DNA of 64,000 nt from Parabacteroides sp. PFB2-10. GTDB lineage: Bacteria > Bacteroidota > Bacteroidia > Bacteroidales > Tannerellaceae. Positions 8,769 to 17,264 of this stretch are shown here, piece by piece. The stretch covers positions 1 through 64,000 of the forward strand of contig NZ_JARXWI010000008.1 in the NCBI RefSeq assembly GCF_029893085.1, given 5' to 3'. Every line of letters starts with the position of its first letter. Position 1 is the stretch's first letter. A model generated the notes under the pieces. That model had not been told where the DNA came from. It did not search any database and saw only the letters and a list, made by a program, of their open reading frames with translations. The position numbers were made by a program, and so were the translations under genes.

Positions 8769-10965
8769 TCAAACGGTAATTCAAAAAATCGTTTTTTGCT
8801 CGTCGCAACCAACCATAAAGAAACTTTTCATCGCCTCTTGCAGATGGAACACGCCTATTTTCGAGTATGAACATTTTGAATTTATTATAATTCAAATTCC
8901 ATTCATACGCATTTTTATCTACATCATAATCAGTGTAGCTTCTCTTAATTCTCTCAACTTCTTTTTGTTGTGTTTCGTTGACTGTTTGTTTACCGCTAAC
9001 TATTCTGCACCACCATCGGCACAATGATTCTTCTTCTTTATCTTCAGAAGAAGAAAATGGAAAGTGCTCGTTTTCGACAATAAACTTTTCCAAATCTGTT
9101 AATCGTTGTTCAAAAGATTTTCTTTGACTTTCCCGTTCTATTGCTTCATATTTTAATGAATACTCCTTGCTTACTAAGCCAAATAAGCCATCTTTGAATT
9201 GCACAAAATTTTTGCCCGAAAACATTGTACTATGGATATTCTTTTGGTTCGTTTCGGGGAAATGTTGTAAGACATATTCGGTAATAGTTTCAACCGTTTG
9301 TGGTAAATCATTTGCTAACAGAAATTCTAATATAACATCCCGAATTGTACCCGATCGAATATGCCTCCATTCTTTAAGTATGTAAATACTACTACGTTTT
9401 CTAAATGTAATATCGTCGTGTCTTTGTAAGTATGGACGTAATCTATCCATGTTATTTTCTTGAGTATATTTATGTTCGGGCATAATTCTCTTAAATTCAA
9501 CAAAAATTTCGTCAAGATGCATTGGCTCGCCTTTTGTTTGTAGTATTTCATAAACCACATCTAGCAGATTTCGTTCTTTATTAGCAGGAATTTTTATTAA
9601 ATTTCCGTCGATATCTTCGGAGTACAGTCCAAACTCATGTAATAAAAGATCTTTTACAACTTTCGTTATTTCATTTATTTTGTCGAAATCAAATTGTTTC
9701 CAACTTTGAGTATTGGCTATGTAATTTTCAAGGTCTATCAAATAATCAGTTGTATTATCAACTAATTTATTATTAAATTCCTCTTTCATTTTCTCAAAAT
9801 CGAAAATTTTCGTAAGCGTTTTCCTTATCAGATAAATAGATTTCCACGACTTGTCTCTGTTGTTTACATCAAAACCACCGTATATCGCAAACTCATCCCT
9901 AAAAATATATGCAATAATTTGTAAGACGAATTCAACAGAAAATAGGCATTCCTCTTTTTTTAGTTTTTCTTGAATTTCATAAGAAATTGGACTTACAATT
10001 TCGGCTTCTCCTATGACATCTAATATATAAGCCCAATCATTTTTATTTTGCAACAATTGAACATATTTTAGTAATATGCTTTTATTCTTGTAATCAATAA
10101 TATCATCTGTTATTTCGAATGTTTTATAAAAAACATCGTTGCGGATTTGTCGAACACGCTCACGAGTTATTCTTTGCTTATCTGCAACTTCCTCCAATGT
10201 GTGTTGTGGTTTATTCTGAAAAATGGGGAATAAATCAATTAGAATTTCAATGTCTCTCGTTTTATCGTGTTTAAGATGTTGCTCTAATATCCAAAACATT
10301 GGGAAATGATCGTGTTTCTCATAAAATGAAATACAAAACTCATTATTAGAGATTCCATATTTATTAAGCTTTCTCTCTTTTTCAAGCTGTTCTTTAGGTA
10401 TAGAAGATAACTTTTGAATTTTACGTTTTAATCGATGCTTAAATTCAATCCCTTCGTTTAAGCTTATTTTTCCGAAATTTTTGATCTTCAATAATTTATC
10501 ATCCGAGAAGCATAAGAAGTCCAAGATGAACTCTTCTATGGATATAGCAGATAAAGAATTTTTAGTACGCACAGAATAATTCTGCAATAAATGGTTAAAC
10601 CCAGTTTTAAGTTCTTCTTTTTGAACAGAGGTTAATGACAGATAAAGTTCCATTGTTTCTTTATCTGCATATCGGGGTAGTGAAGCATTACTATTTAATT
10701 CTTTACGTTGTACAATATTTATATGACAAGAATCATTTCCTGACAGTATAGCAAGAGTTTTTTTGCACAACTCTTCTAATTCCAAACATGTCTTTCTTCC
10801 GGCATTCCTGATATTTGAAAAAGATTCACCTTGCTCAAAATATGATATAATATCAAATAAAGTATCAAATCTCGCATTATTACAGCAGTTTACTGTTCGA
10901 ACTGATATTTGCTCCGAACATAATAAGTCATCTATTTTTATTTTCTTTAAATCTTCTCTTGACAT
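8722..10965 (-). CDS. multi-domain DNA-binding protein with RNA-polymerase-like modules
   Basis: A 747-aa protein built from small nucleic-acid-binding modules. These are an alpha-CTD-like helix-hairpin-helix at about 1-75 (FSNIRNAGRKTCLELEEL), a second such motif near 155-185 (LKIKNFGKISLNEG), and a sigma-region-4-like HTH at 255-280 (LEEVADKQRITRERVRQIR). A HARE-HTH/RNAP-delta-like winged helix follows at about 466-532, a second winged helix at 538-600, and two helicase-associated-type repeats at about 620-745 (motifs CRWWCRI, YGWLRRA). No nuclease or ATPase motif is seen. The start overlaps dndE by 19 nt. It may recognise DNA or RNA polymerase for the adjacent helicase-nuclease; that is inference. 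Confidence 0.75.
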   Translation of the reverse strand: MSREDLKKIKIDDLLCSEQISVRTVNCCNNARFDTLFDIISYFEQGESFSNIRNAGRKTCLELEELCKKTLAILSGNDSCHINIVQRKELNSNASLPRYADKETMELYLSLTSVQKEELKTGFNHLLQNYSVRTKNSLSAISIEEFILDFLCFSDDKLLKIKNFGKISLNEGIEFKHRLKRKIQKLSSIPKEQLEKERKLNKYGISNNEFCISFYEKHDHFPMFWILEQHLKHDKTRDIEILIDLFPIFQNKPQHTLEEVADKQRITRERVRQIRNDVFYKTFEITDDIIDYKNKSILLKYVQLLQNKNDWAYILDVIGEAEIVSPISYEIQEKLKKEECLFSVEFVLQIIAYIFRDEFAIYGGFDVNNRDKSWKSIYLIRKTLTKIFDFEKMKEEFNNKLVDNTTDYLIDLENYIANTQSWKQFDFDKINEITKVVKDLLLHEFGLYSEDIDGNLIKIPANKERNLLDVVYEILQTKGEPMHLDEIFVEFKRIMPEHKYTQENNMDRLRPYLQRHDDITFRKRSSIYILKEWRHIRSGTIRDVILEFLLANDLPQTVETITEYVLQHFPETNQKNIHSTMFSGKNFVQFKDGLFGLVSKEYSLKYEAIERESQRKSFEQRLTDLEKFIVENEHFPFSSSEDKEEESLCRWWCRIVSGKQTVNETQQKEVERIKRSYTDYDVDKNAYEWNLNYNKFKMFILENRRVPSARGDEKFLYGWLRRAKNDFLNYRLSEEQRKKYIELAKLI

Positions 10966-11357
10966 ATGTAATCTAAGCCGCTTTGTATTTTATCAAACAA
11001 ATAATCATAACCAACTAAATTAGGATTATCTTTTATATCATCATATATGCGTTGTAGTCCATCATCAAGGTGCATTTTAAAATAGCGTGGCAAATCCTTA
11101 TCGTTGCAGTTTATTTGGTAGTATGTACAAATCAGTGCTTCATAAATAGAATAGTAGTTGCCAAACAGTACATTCCTACTGTATTCCTTTCCACCCGAGT
11201 CTCTTACGTCGGTCGGAGCAAATTTTACACCTGACCGCAACGAATAGCCAATGGCAATTCGAGCAATTATATTTTCGGCTCCTAAATTAAATTTACGAGT
11301 TAATTCTGCTACAATTTCACGGTTTCTATGACTTGTTCTTATCTGTGAAAATACCAT
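10947..11357 (-). CDS. dndE: DNA phosphorothioation protein DndE
   Basis: A 136-aa protein placed directly after dndD, with a DndE-type start: an IRTSHRNREIVAELTRKF helix, then an ENIIARIAIGYSLRSG block. DndE is a small DNA-binding subunit that associates with DndC and DndD in sulfur modification of the DNA backbone. Length agrees with the family. The gap to dndD is 3 nt and its 3' end overlaps the next gene by 19 nt. The call relies on neighbours as well as sequence. Confidence 0.85.
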   Translation of the reverse strand: MVFSQIRTSHRNREIVAELTRKFNLGAENIIARIAIGYSLRSGVKFAPTDVRDSGGKEYSRNVLFGNYYSIYEALICTYYQINCNDKDLPRYFKMHLDDGLQRIYDDIKDNPNLVGYDYLFDKIQSGLDYICQEKI

Positions 11358-11360
11358 ACT

Positions 11361-13478
11361 CTACTCTTTCATTAAATCATTAATATCAACCTGCTGTATA
11401 TACGAATAGGAGTTTTCGTTTTTCAGTAAATATGCGGAATTTACATAGGGTTTCATTGTTTCCAATTCGATTTCCGTCAATTCCTTGTGTAACAAAGGGA
11501 ACAAAACAACCTGTTTTGAAACAGTCGGGTAAAATTCTGTAATAATTTTGTTAGCGTGGCTTTTGTCGAACTTCTGCAAAGGACTGTCAATAAATACAGG
11601 AAACTGTATGTTGGATTCTTCAACAAGGGCTTTTAGTAACGATGTTGCATAAAGTTGTTGTTCTCCTTTCGACAACATTTCCTTTTTTATCATATTTCCA
11701 TCAGACGCATATAAGTTAATGTCAATCATGTCATCAACAATTACAACATCAACCTCTCCGATAAAGTCGATTTTGTGCATTAAGTTATTCATCGTAGTCT
11801 TAATCCGCCTTTCGAGTGAAGTCTTTTTCTCGGTTTTTAGAGAAACAAGAAAAGTGTTAAGTTCAGAAATAAGTTGTTCAGCAACTTTATCTTTCTTGCT
11901 GTCGCTATCATCAACACTTACTTTTTTGCTTAATTCCAAAACTTGACGATTCACAACTGCCAATTCCTTATTTGCTGCACCTCGTTCTTCATGCAATTGC
12001 CTTATGTGCCGCTCTAATTCTAAGATTTTTCGTTCACTTTCATTTTTTTGCTTTCGAATAGATTTTATTACATTATCGTTTTCTTTGCCGTGCATATTGG
12101 AAATATTCCGGGCTGTGCGCTCCATTACTTGCTTGTTCTTACGATAATCATCAGCAAGATGTTCAAATTCAATTTTATAGGTGGTTGTTATATTAGAATA
12201 AACGGAAAGGAATTCATCAAGATATTCTTTGTTTACGCTTAATAATGGGATTTCGTTTGTTGCTTGATTTTGATATTTAGATACAATATTATTGAATGAA
12301 TCAACTAATTTCTTTTTATTTTCTGCAGAAATTGGAATGTTATTAAAAGCTTGTTGCATTTCGACATTTATATTGCCTAACAAGAAATTCTGATTACGTA
12401 CATCATTTTGTGATCTCAAGATATTAAAATCACATTCCAACTGTTCTTTAGTTTGCTTAAGAAGTTTGCCAGAGATAGCAAAGGGAGCATATTCCAAAAA
12501 CTGCTTGAGTTGTTGTTTGTAATCAGCATCTTTTTTTTGAGTGGTTTCTAAAAGGGCTCTCTGTCGATTCAATTCATCGATTGTTATGCCACTGCCTTCA
12601 CGTAAGAGTTGCATTTGCAAATTTTCATCTGCCTTCTTCAATAATAATAGTTGATTGTCAAGATTGACTGTTTGCTGCTCTTGTTCTGTAGTGATAATGG
12701 ATATTTTTTTTTGTCTTGTAAGCAACTCGGAAAGTTGGTTGCGACTTTCAATATCTGTGGATTTTCTACGAAACCGCAAGCGCATATTTTCAAGATTTTT
12801 CTTTAACTCTTCATATTTTTTTACCCCTAAAACTTCGTTATATGCGGAGCAAAGTTTACGTTTTTCTTCCACTGTATTTGTTTCGGCAAGTGACACAATT
12901 TTTTCAGAGTCAAAAAAGAAAAAGCGGGCAATATCCTTATTTAGAATAAAATCATTAATGAAAATTTCGTTTCCTATTCCAACTGTTAGTTCATTAGGTT
13001 TGTTATCAATTAGAATTTCAACTTTCTCTTCATCTAAAAGAATATCGTATGAACGAGTGATTTTTAATGAGTGACATGGGATCGATGGAATAAAAACATC
13101 AGCAAACTCCAATGATACGGCATAACAAGACCATTTTTTTATAAATTCAGTATCAACAGAATAACCTTTCTTTTTTATGCATTCCAGTGTGCTTTGTGTA
13201 ACTTCGGTCTGTAATTTTTGCCTGCAAATTTGACTTAAATTGTTAAAAATAGAATTATTATAGCCTCCATTTGACATTTCCTTACGAAATGTTTCATCAA
13301 TATCTGCCATTAAACGACCATACAAACACCAAAGCAATGAATGCAAAAAAGTAGTTTTCCCAAATCCGTTTTCACCAGAAATTAAATACAAATTCTTATT
13401 ATTACCATTGGGGAAAACAACTTTATTAATACCATTATAAAGTCGGTAATTATTGAGCTCTATGGTTTTAATTCTCAT
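11361..13478 (-). CDS. dndD: DNA phosphorothioation ATPase DndD
   Basis: A 705-aa SMC-like ATPase. Walker A is GENGFGKT (35-42), long coiled coils fill the middle (about 205-310 and 430-560), the ABC signature is LSKGEQQLYATS, and Walker B is FPVFIDSP. I see no clear central Cys-x-x-Cys hook. DndD is the ATPase of the DndCDE modification complex and is thought to act in opening or handling DNA during sulfur insertion. The start overlaps the dndC stop by 4 nt (ATGA), so translation is coupled. Length matches known DndD proteins (about 650-700 aa). Confidence 0.92.
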   Translation of the reverse strand: MRIKTIELNNYRLYNGINKVVFPNGNNKNLYLISGENGFGKTTFLHSLLWCLYGRLMADIDETFRKEMSNGGYNNSIFNNLSQICRQKLQTEVTQSTLECIKKKGYSVDTEFIKKWSCYAVSLEFADVFIPSIPCHSLKITRSYDILLDEEKVEILIDNKPNELTVGIGNEIFINDFILNKDIARFFFFDSEKIVSLAETNTVEEKRKLCSAYNEVLGVKKYEELKKNLENMRLRFRRKSTDIESRNQLSELLTRQKKISIITTEQEQQTVNLDNQLLLLKKADENLQMQLLREGSGITIDELNRQRALLETTQKKDADYKQQLKQFLEYAPFAISGKLLKQTKEQLECDFNILRSQNDVRNQNFLLGNINVEMQQAFNNIPISAENKKKLVDSFNNIVSKYQNQATNEIPLLSVNKEYLDEFLSVYSNITTTYKIEFEHLADDYRKNKQVMERTARNISNMHGKENDNVIKSIRKQKNESERKILELERHIRQLHEERGAANKELAVVNRQVLELSKKVSVDDSDSKKDKVAEQLISELNTFLVSLKTEKKTSLERRIKTTMNNLMHKIDFIGEVDVVIVDDMIDINLYASDGNMIKKEMLSKGEQQLYATSLLKALVEESNIQFPVFIDSPLQKFDKSHANKIITEFYPTVSKQVVLFPLLHKELTEIELETMKPYVNSAYLLKNENSYSYIQQVDINDLMKE

Positions 13479-14812
13479 GTTTCTTTAATAAAAGTTTCCA
13501 ACCGTGCTTCAAGATCGTTTTGAAGTCCGTATTTTTTCATTAAAAGCACTTTATTTTTCTGTAATGCAAGCAATTCTTGTATTAAAGAATAATGAGCAGG
13601 ATTGTTGCACGATTTTTCAAGCAAAAGTCGTTCCTGCAATCCGATATTATCATTTGACAAATTGTAACCATAAATCTCGGTATAAATATCATTTACTGTT
13701 GTTGTAAAATTACCATCTCTATACCACATTACTTGTATTGCAATTAGTTCTTGGCTTGTAATCAAGTCAATACTTGAACGATATTGTTGTGTGTCTTTTT
13801 GTATCGTAAGCAATTCTCGCAAAAGTTGTATGCGATATTCCATTGTGTAATTGCCCATTTTATGCCCTGTTTCATCAACGGCTAACTGCCCATTGCGACG
13901 GGTTTCACTGCGGTTATCCGAAACATTCCTATTTTCCACTAATTTATTTCGAAAATTGAGTAAAGGCTGCATCCAATCAATTCCATTTTTGATAAGAGCA
14001 TTCATTGATTTATCTTCTTTTACTACTGTACATACCCAACAACCAAATCGGCTTTGTCCACAAGAACGATGTGAATCGCTAGTTACAACAGTCGGACATT
14101 CGTAATCGTCAGCCGATGCATCCAAATAGATTTTAAAAAGAATTTGGTTGTCGAAGCTCCAAGGCGAAGGAATAGCATTGATAATATACCAAACTTCTTC
14201 CAACATCAATTCTTTAATAGGTGCATAGGTATATGTATTGGGAGTCACCGGATGTCTTGAAAGTCGATGGCCCTTTACCTCATGTTTTTTAATAGATTTT
14301 GCTCGTTGTTGACTTTCAGAAAGCCGAGTTCCTATAAGAATAATAACTTCACCATCTGTAGAGATTTGATTTGCAATAAATACGGAAGTGGGCTTTATTT
14401 TCATTCTTTCAGTACAAAACCGGAAAGAATTGTTAGGAACCGGATATCCTTTTCCAATAACACAACTCCAAAAAGTATCTTCTACTTGTGGCGTGGTCGT
14501 TACAACAGTGATTGGCAATTGTTGTTCTTTTGCTGCTTTTTTGATAGTCTGCAATACATTTGTAACATATTCTTCAATGATGGGATTTTCAACCATTGTG
14601 TCATTGCAAACCACATATACTGATCTTTTGAGTGCTGCTGTTTTTTCTCCTCGAATTTTCCGCAAAGCAAGCCAAACCAACGTAAGCAATACGGTAGAAT
14701 CTTTTCCTCCGCTAAAACCGATTATCCAAGGACGGTTATAGCGATCCTCCTCCGTGTATTGGTCGATTAATTCATTTATTATTTCTGTTATTCTATTTGG
14801 CAATTGCTTCAT
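13475..14812 (-). CDS. dndC: DNA phosphorothioation sulfurtransferase DndC
   Basis: A 445-aa protein of the ATP-pyrophosphatase/PAPS-reductase fold. The SGGKDS loop (34-39) binds ATP. Cys 133, 251, 258 and 261 (contexts RFCTERMK and CGQSRFGCWVC) fit the four-Cys iron-sulfur cluster of DndC. DndC activates and transfers sulfur to the DNA backbone. It is the first gene of the nine-gene operon. No dndA (cysteine desulfurase) or dndB lies in the window, so a chromosomal IscS-type enzyme would have to supply sulfur. A promoter element is visible 46 bases upstream. Confidence 0.95.
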   Translation of the reverse strand: MKQLPNRITEIINELIDQYTEEDRYNRPWIIGFSGGKDSTVLLTLVWLALRKIRGEKTAALKRSVYVVCNDTMVENPIIEEYVTNVLQTIKKAAKEQQLPITVVTTTPQVEDTFWSCVIGKGYPVPNNSFRFCTERMKIKPTSVFIANQISTDGEVIILIGTRLSESQQRAKSIKKHEVKGHRLSRHPVTPNTYTYAPIKELMLEEVWYIINAIPSPWSFDNQILFKIYLDASADDYECPTVVTSDSHRSCGQSRFGCWVCTVVKEDKSMNALIKNGIDWMQPLLNFRNKLVENRNVSDNRSETRRNGQLAVDETGHKMGNYTMEYRIQLLRELLTIQKDTQQYRSSIDLITSQELIAIQVMWYRDGNFTTTVNDIYTEIYGYNLSNDNIGLQERLLLEKSCNNPAHYSLIQELLALQKNKVLLMKKYGLQNDLEARLETFIKET

Positions 14813-14857
14813 TTTTACTTATTTGTCAAAATACAGTCATATCTTAAAATTGCCCTG

Positions 14858-14865
14858 CAAAGATA
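14858..14865 (-). promoter_or_regulatory. -7 element of the dnd operon promoter
   Basis: The minus strand reads TATCTTTG, a perfect match to the Bacteroidetes -7 consensus TAnnTTTG, ending about 45 nt upstream of the dndC start codon. No well-spaced -33 TTTG was found with confidence. Confidence 0.6.
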
Positions 14866-14961
14866 CGCAAATATGATGAGTCTTCATGGCAAAAACACTA
14901 TTTTCTTGCTTTTATCTAATTGTAGATGAGTATGAAGTTCATTTTTCTGTATCTCCTAAGT

Positions 14962-16206
14962 TTACATTTTCCTTCCCTTATTCTTCTTTTGAATTGTAGA
15001 AGATATGTGTTTCTTTTCAACTGTTTGTGTCTTTCGAACCCTTGGGTCGGTAAATGATTCCTTATAATCAGCATCTGCTTTATTCTCTTTCCATAGGTAT
15101 GGATAAGCAAATCCTCCTCCCCACCATTTAATTTTGGCTTTGGTTACATAGCCGTTTTCTATGAGTATCTTATCCCGGATTCGCATTTCATATTGACCGT
15201 ATTTGACAAGATTGTCCGGATTTTCATGACTGAAAAAGGCTTTGTTCTTTTCCTCGTTAAGGAAAACATAGGAGGAGAACTTGCCATCACCACTATTCTT
15301 ATTCATATTTTCAAGGTAAACAAAACCTCCATCTTTCAACGTTTTCCACTGTTCTGGTGATAATTCTACACCTCCGATAGTTGGATTTTTAGGCTTACTT
15401 TGTGTTTGTAATCGCTTTAACTCTGCTATTTGCCTTTCCTGCTGCTGTAAGTGTAATTCTTCAATTCGTTTATTTTCTTCCAAAAGATTCTTCAGAAACT
15501 CTTTTTTCAAATTTCCGAAGCTAAACTTCCGGTCAATCTCTGAATCTTTGAACGCAACACCCCCATATCGGAACGATACCCCTTCAATCTCTTTAACTGT
15601 CCGTTTCCACTTATATTCAACCTCAATCCCATGCTTTTCAAGAGAAAGTCTGAGGTCGAAAGCATTCTTACATACTGGCAAAACCGACTTTATAGCATCA
15701 TGAATATAATACTTCGCCTTATCCGGATTCTTCAATTTCTCCCGTTTAACCTTTTCTTTTCCACTTCCATAAGTCAATCCGTATTTGTCTTTCAGCTTTT
15801 TGCAGACCTTAATGTTTCGTTTATAATCATGGTTGACAGAGATAAGTTTCAGGTCGTTATTAATCCGATTATACACAATATGCAAGTGAGGATTTTCTGT
15901 ATTATTGTGCCGGACAATGATATATTGAGTATTACGGATACTCATTTCTTCCATATATTCTTTTGCCAGTTTCACCATAAATTCATCGGTCATTCTCACT
16001 TTATCTTCAGGAGAAAACGCAATCGGAATATGTCCGACAGGTTGTTTTATTTCTTTCCTGCCGGAGCGTTGCATGGCGAAACTTCGAATGATATCCTGCT
16101 TGGTTTCTGCCCAAACACCTTCCGCTTCAAGCAAGGTTGCGCCCTCATGCATTACATACGACACGCAGCCTTTGAATGACTTCCCTTTGATATTCTTAGC
16201 GATCAT
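14962..16206 (-). CDS. relaxase/mobilization nuclease with DUF3945-like tail
   Basis: A 414-aa MOBP-type relaxase. The N-terminus MIAKNIKGKSFKGCVSYV and the metal-binding HNNTENPHLHIVYNRI (about 105-120) are typical. The catalytic Tyr is not assigned. Residues about 270-350 (VELSPEQWKTLKDGGFVYLE and following) resemble DUF3945 units, as also found at 61630-63279. It would nick at oriT to start transfer of this element, using a helper conjugation system because no tra genes are near. It overlaps the accessory gene upstream by 11 nt. Confidence 0.88.
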   Translation of the reverse strand: MIAKNIKGKSFKGCVSYVMHEGATLLEAEGVWAETKQDIIRSFAMQRSGRKEIKQPVGHIPIAFSPEDKVRMTDEFMVKLAKEYMEEMSIRNTQYIIVRHNNTENPHLHIVYNRINNDLKLISVNHDYKRNIKVCKKLKDKYGLTYGSGKEKVKREKLKNPDKAKYYIHDAIKSVLPVCKNAFDLRLSLEKHGIEVEYKWKRTVKEIEGVSFRYGGVAFKDSEIDRKFSFGNLKKEFLKNLLEENKRIEELHLQQQERQIAELKRLQTQSKPKNPTIGGVELSPEQWKTLKDGGFVYLENMNKNSGDGKFSSYVFLNEEKNKAFFSHENPDNLVKYGQYEMRIRDKILIENGYVTKAKIKWWGGGFAYPYLWKENKADADYKESFTDPRVRKTQTVEKKHISSTIQKKNKGRKM

Positions 16207-16549
16207 GGAATAATGCTCTTATTTTCCCTATCAACTCAAATACTTCCCCGACCGCATCATATAGTCCATGAGCGTTCACTTTCCGAGCAATCTGATTCAT
16301 GTTATTCGCTATGCCGGAAAGCTTGCGCATCAAGTCAAGTTCCTCAATCGTGAAGCGAGATTTAACACATCCCTTCAATGTCATTTCTCGCACATACTGC
16401 GTTGCTTTCATCCCTAATTTCTCGGCTTTTTCCTTTACCGAATTGAAATCGTCTTCGGTCAATTTCAAATTGATCGAGGTAGAAAGCTTAGCTTTTTCTT
16501 TGGCAGGTCTGCCTACTTTGGTTTTCTTCTCTTTCTTATTTTCCATAAC
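16196..16549 (-). CDS. MobC-type relaxosome accessory protein
   Basis: A 117-aa protein starting at MENKKEKKTKVGRPAKEK. The upstream open frame to 16810 is rejected because it crosses the oriT-like repeats and encodes a low-quality Cys/Pro-rich leader. The body has a ribbon-helix-helix-like start (STSINLKLTEDDFNSVKEKA) and the MobC block LSGIANNMNQIARKVN. It should bind oriT and position the relaxase. The C-terminus overlaps the relaxase start by 11 nt. Confidence 0.85.
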   Translation of the reverse strand, partial: VMENKKEKKTKVGRPAKEKAKLSTSINLKLTEDDFNSVKEKAEKLGMKATQYVREMTLKGCVKSRFTIEELDLMRKLSGIANNMNQIARKVNAHGLYDAVGEVFELIGKIRALFHDR

Positions 16550-16576
16550 ACTGATTTTTAGAGTTATGGAAAATCT

Positions 16577-16598
16577 CCGTGTGCATATCAGCACACGG
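16577..16598 (+). other. candidate oriT inverted repeat
   Basis: Perfect 8-bp arms CCGTGTGC and GCACACGG flank a 6-nt loop, 28 nt upstream of the mobC-like start codon. A hairpin at this place is typical for an oriT relaxase-recognition site. The nick site cannot be assigned from sequence alone. Confidence 0.5.
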
Positions 16599-16614
16599 GC
16601 AAGATGAAACGAAA

Positions 16615-16727
16615 GCGACCATCGGGAGATGAAGTGGAAACTTGCAACACAGCCTGCCGGTTTTGCGACCATCGGGAGCAAAACAAAAGGGCTGTGAAGT
16701 GCCCCGACCGGATGCAACCATCGGGCG
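16615..16727 (+). repeat. three iteron-like repeats, about 50-bp spacing
   Basis: The 14-mer GCGACCATCGGGAG occurs at 16615-16628 and 16665-16678, with a variant GCAACCATCGGGCG at 16714-16727. The spacing of 50 and 49 nt is close to five helical turns, so the sites lie on the same DNA face. They probably bind a relaxosome protein or a regulator of the mob genes. Confidence 0.65.
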
Positions 16728-17264
16728 CAGCAGGAAGAGCAAAAGGTAAATTCAGGTGTAGCCGGATTTATCTTTTGTGGGGGCACAGCCTCGCAGAGCA
16801 AGGTTTGCACAGGAGGAACTTGAAAGAGCGATTAGCGAATTTCGGGTTACCCGTGCGATTACCTTGCTCCTTTGAAAATCGAAAAAAAAGAAAGAAGCGG
16901 GAGCTTCTGCCTTTTTTGAACGATATTCAACATGAATGAATAAAGGCGGGCTTAAAGTTAGGATGCCCGGCTTTTGCAATACAGGGACTGTATTGCCGTT
17001 GGCTCTTCATGTGTAAAGAGAGCCACCTGAATTGAAAATAGCCTTAAATACTTTCATTTTAGTCGGTATAAATGACAACAAGAATGTTTCCCAATCTTGA
17101 TTGAGGTGACAAATATAGAATATAACAGTGACAACCAAATACTTCGTGATAATCTTGCCGTAGCATGCTTTTATTTGCTGCCTTGACGGAGTGGTTTGAA
17201 CCGCTTTTACTACTCAGATTGGTAGTATTACCTATATTACTTTGAAAATACGTATCTTTACGCC
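16728..17264. other. noncoding stretch upstream of the 332-aa gene
   Basis: About 540 bp without a convincing gene. It contains a short hairpin (TGGCTCT...AGAGCCA, near 16999-17024) and a -7-like TATCTTTA at 17253-17260 just ahead of the next start codon. The first part probably belongs to the oriT region; open frames crossing it look like chance. Confidence 0.4.

Noticed and set aside
14388-14741. Plus-strand frame of 117 aa inside dndC
   Set aside because: Antisense shadow of a well-supported gene.
16196-16810. A 204-aa version of the MobC-type protein starting at 16810
   Set aside because: The extra 87 residues cross the oriT-like repeats and have unlikely composition (many Cys, Pro and Trp); MENKKEKK at 16549 gives a normal family start.
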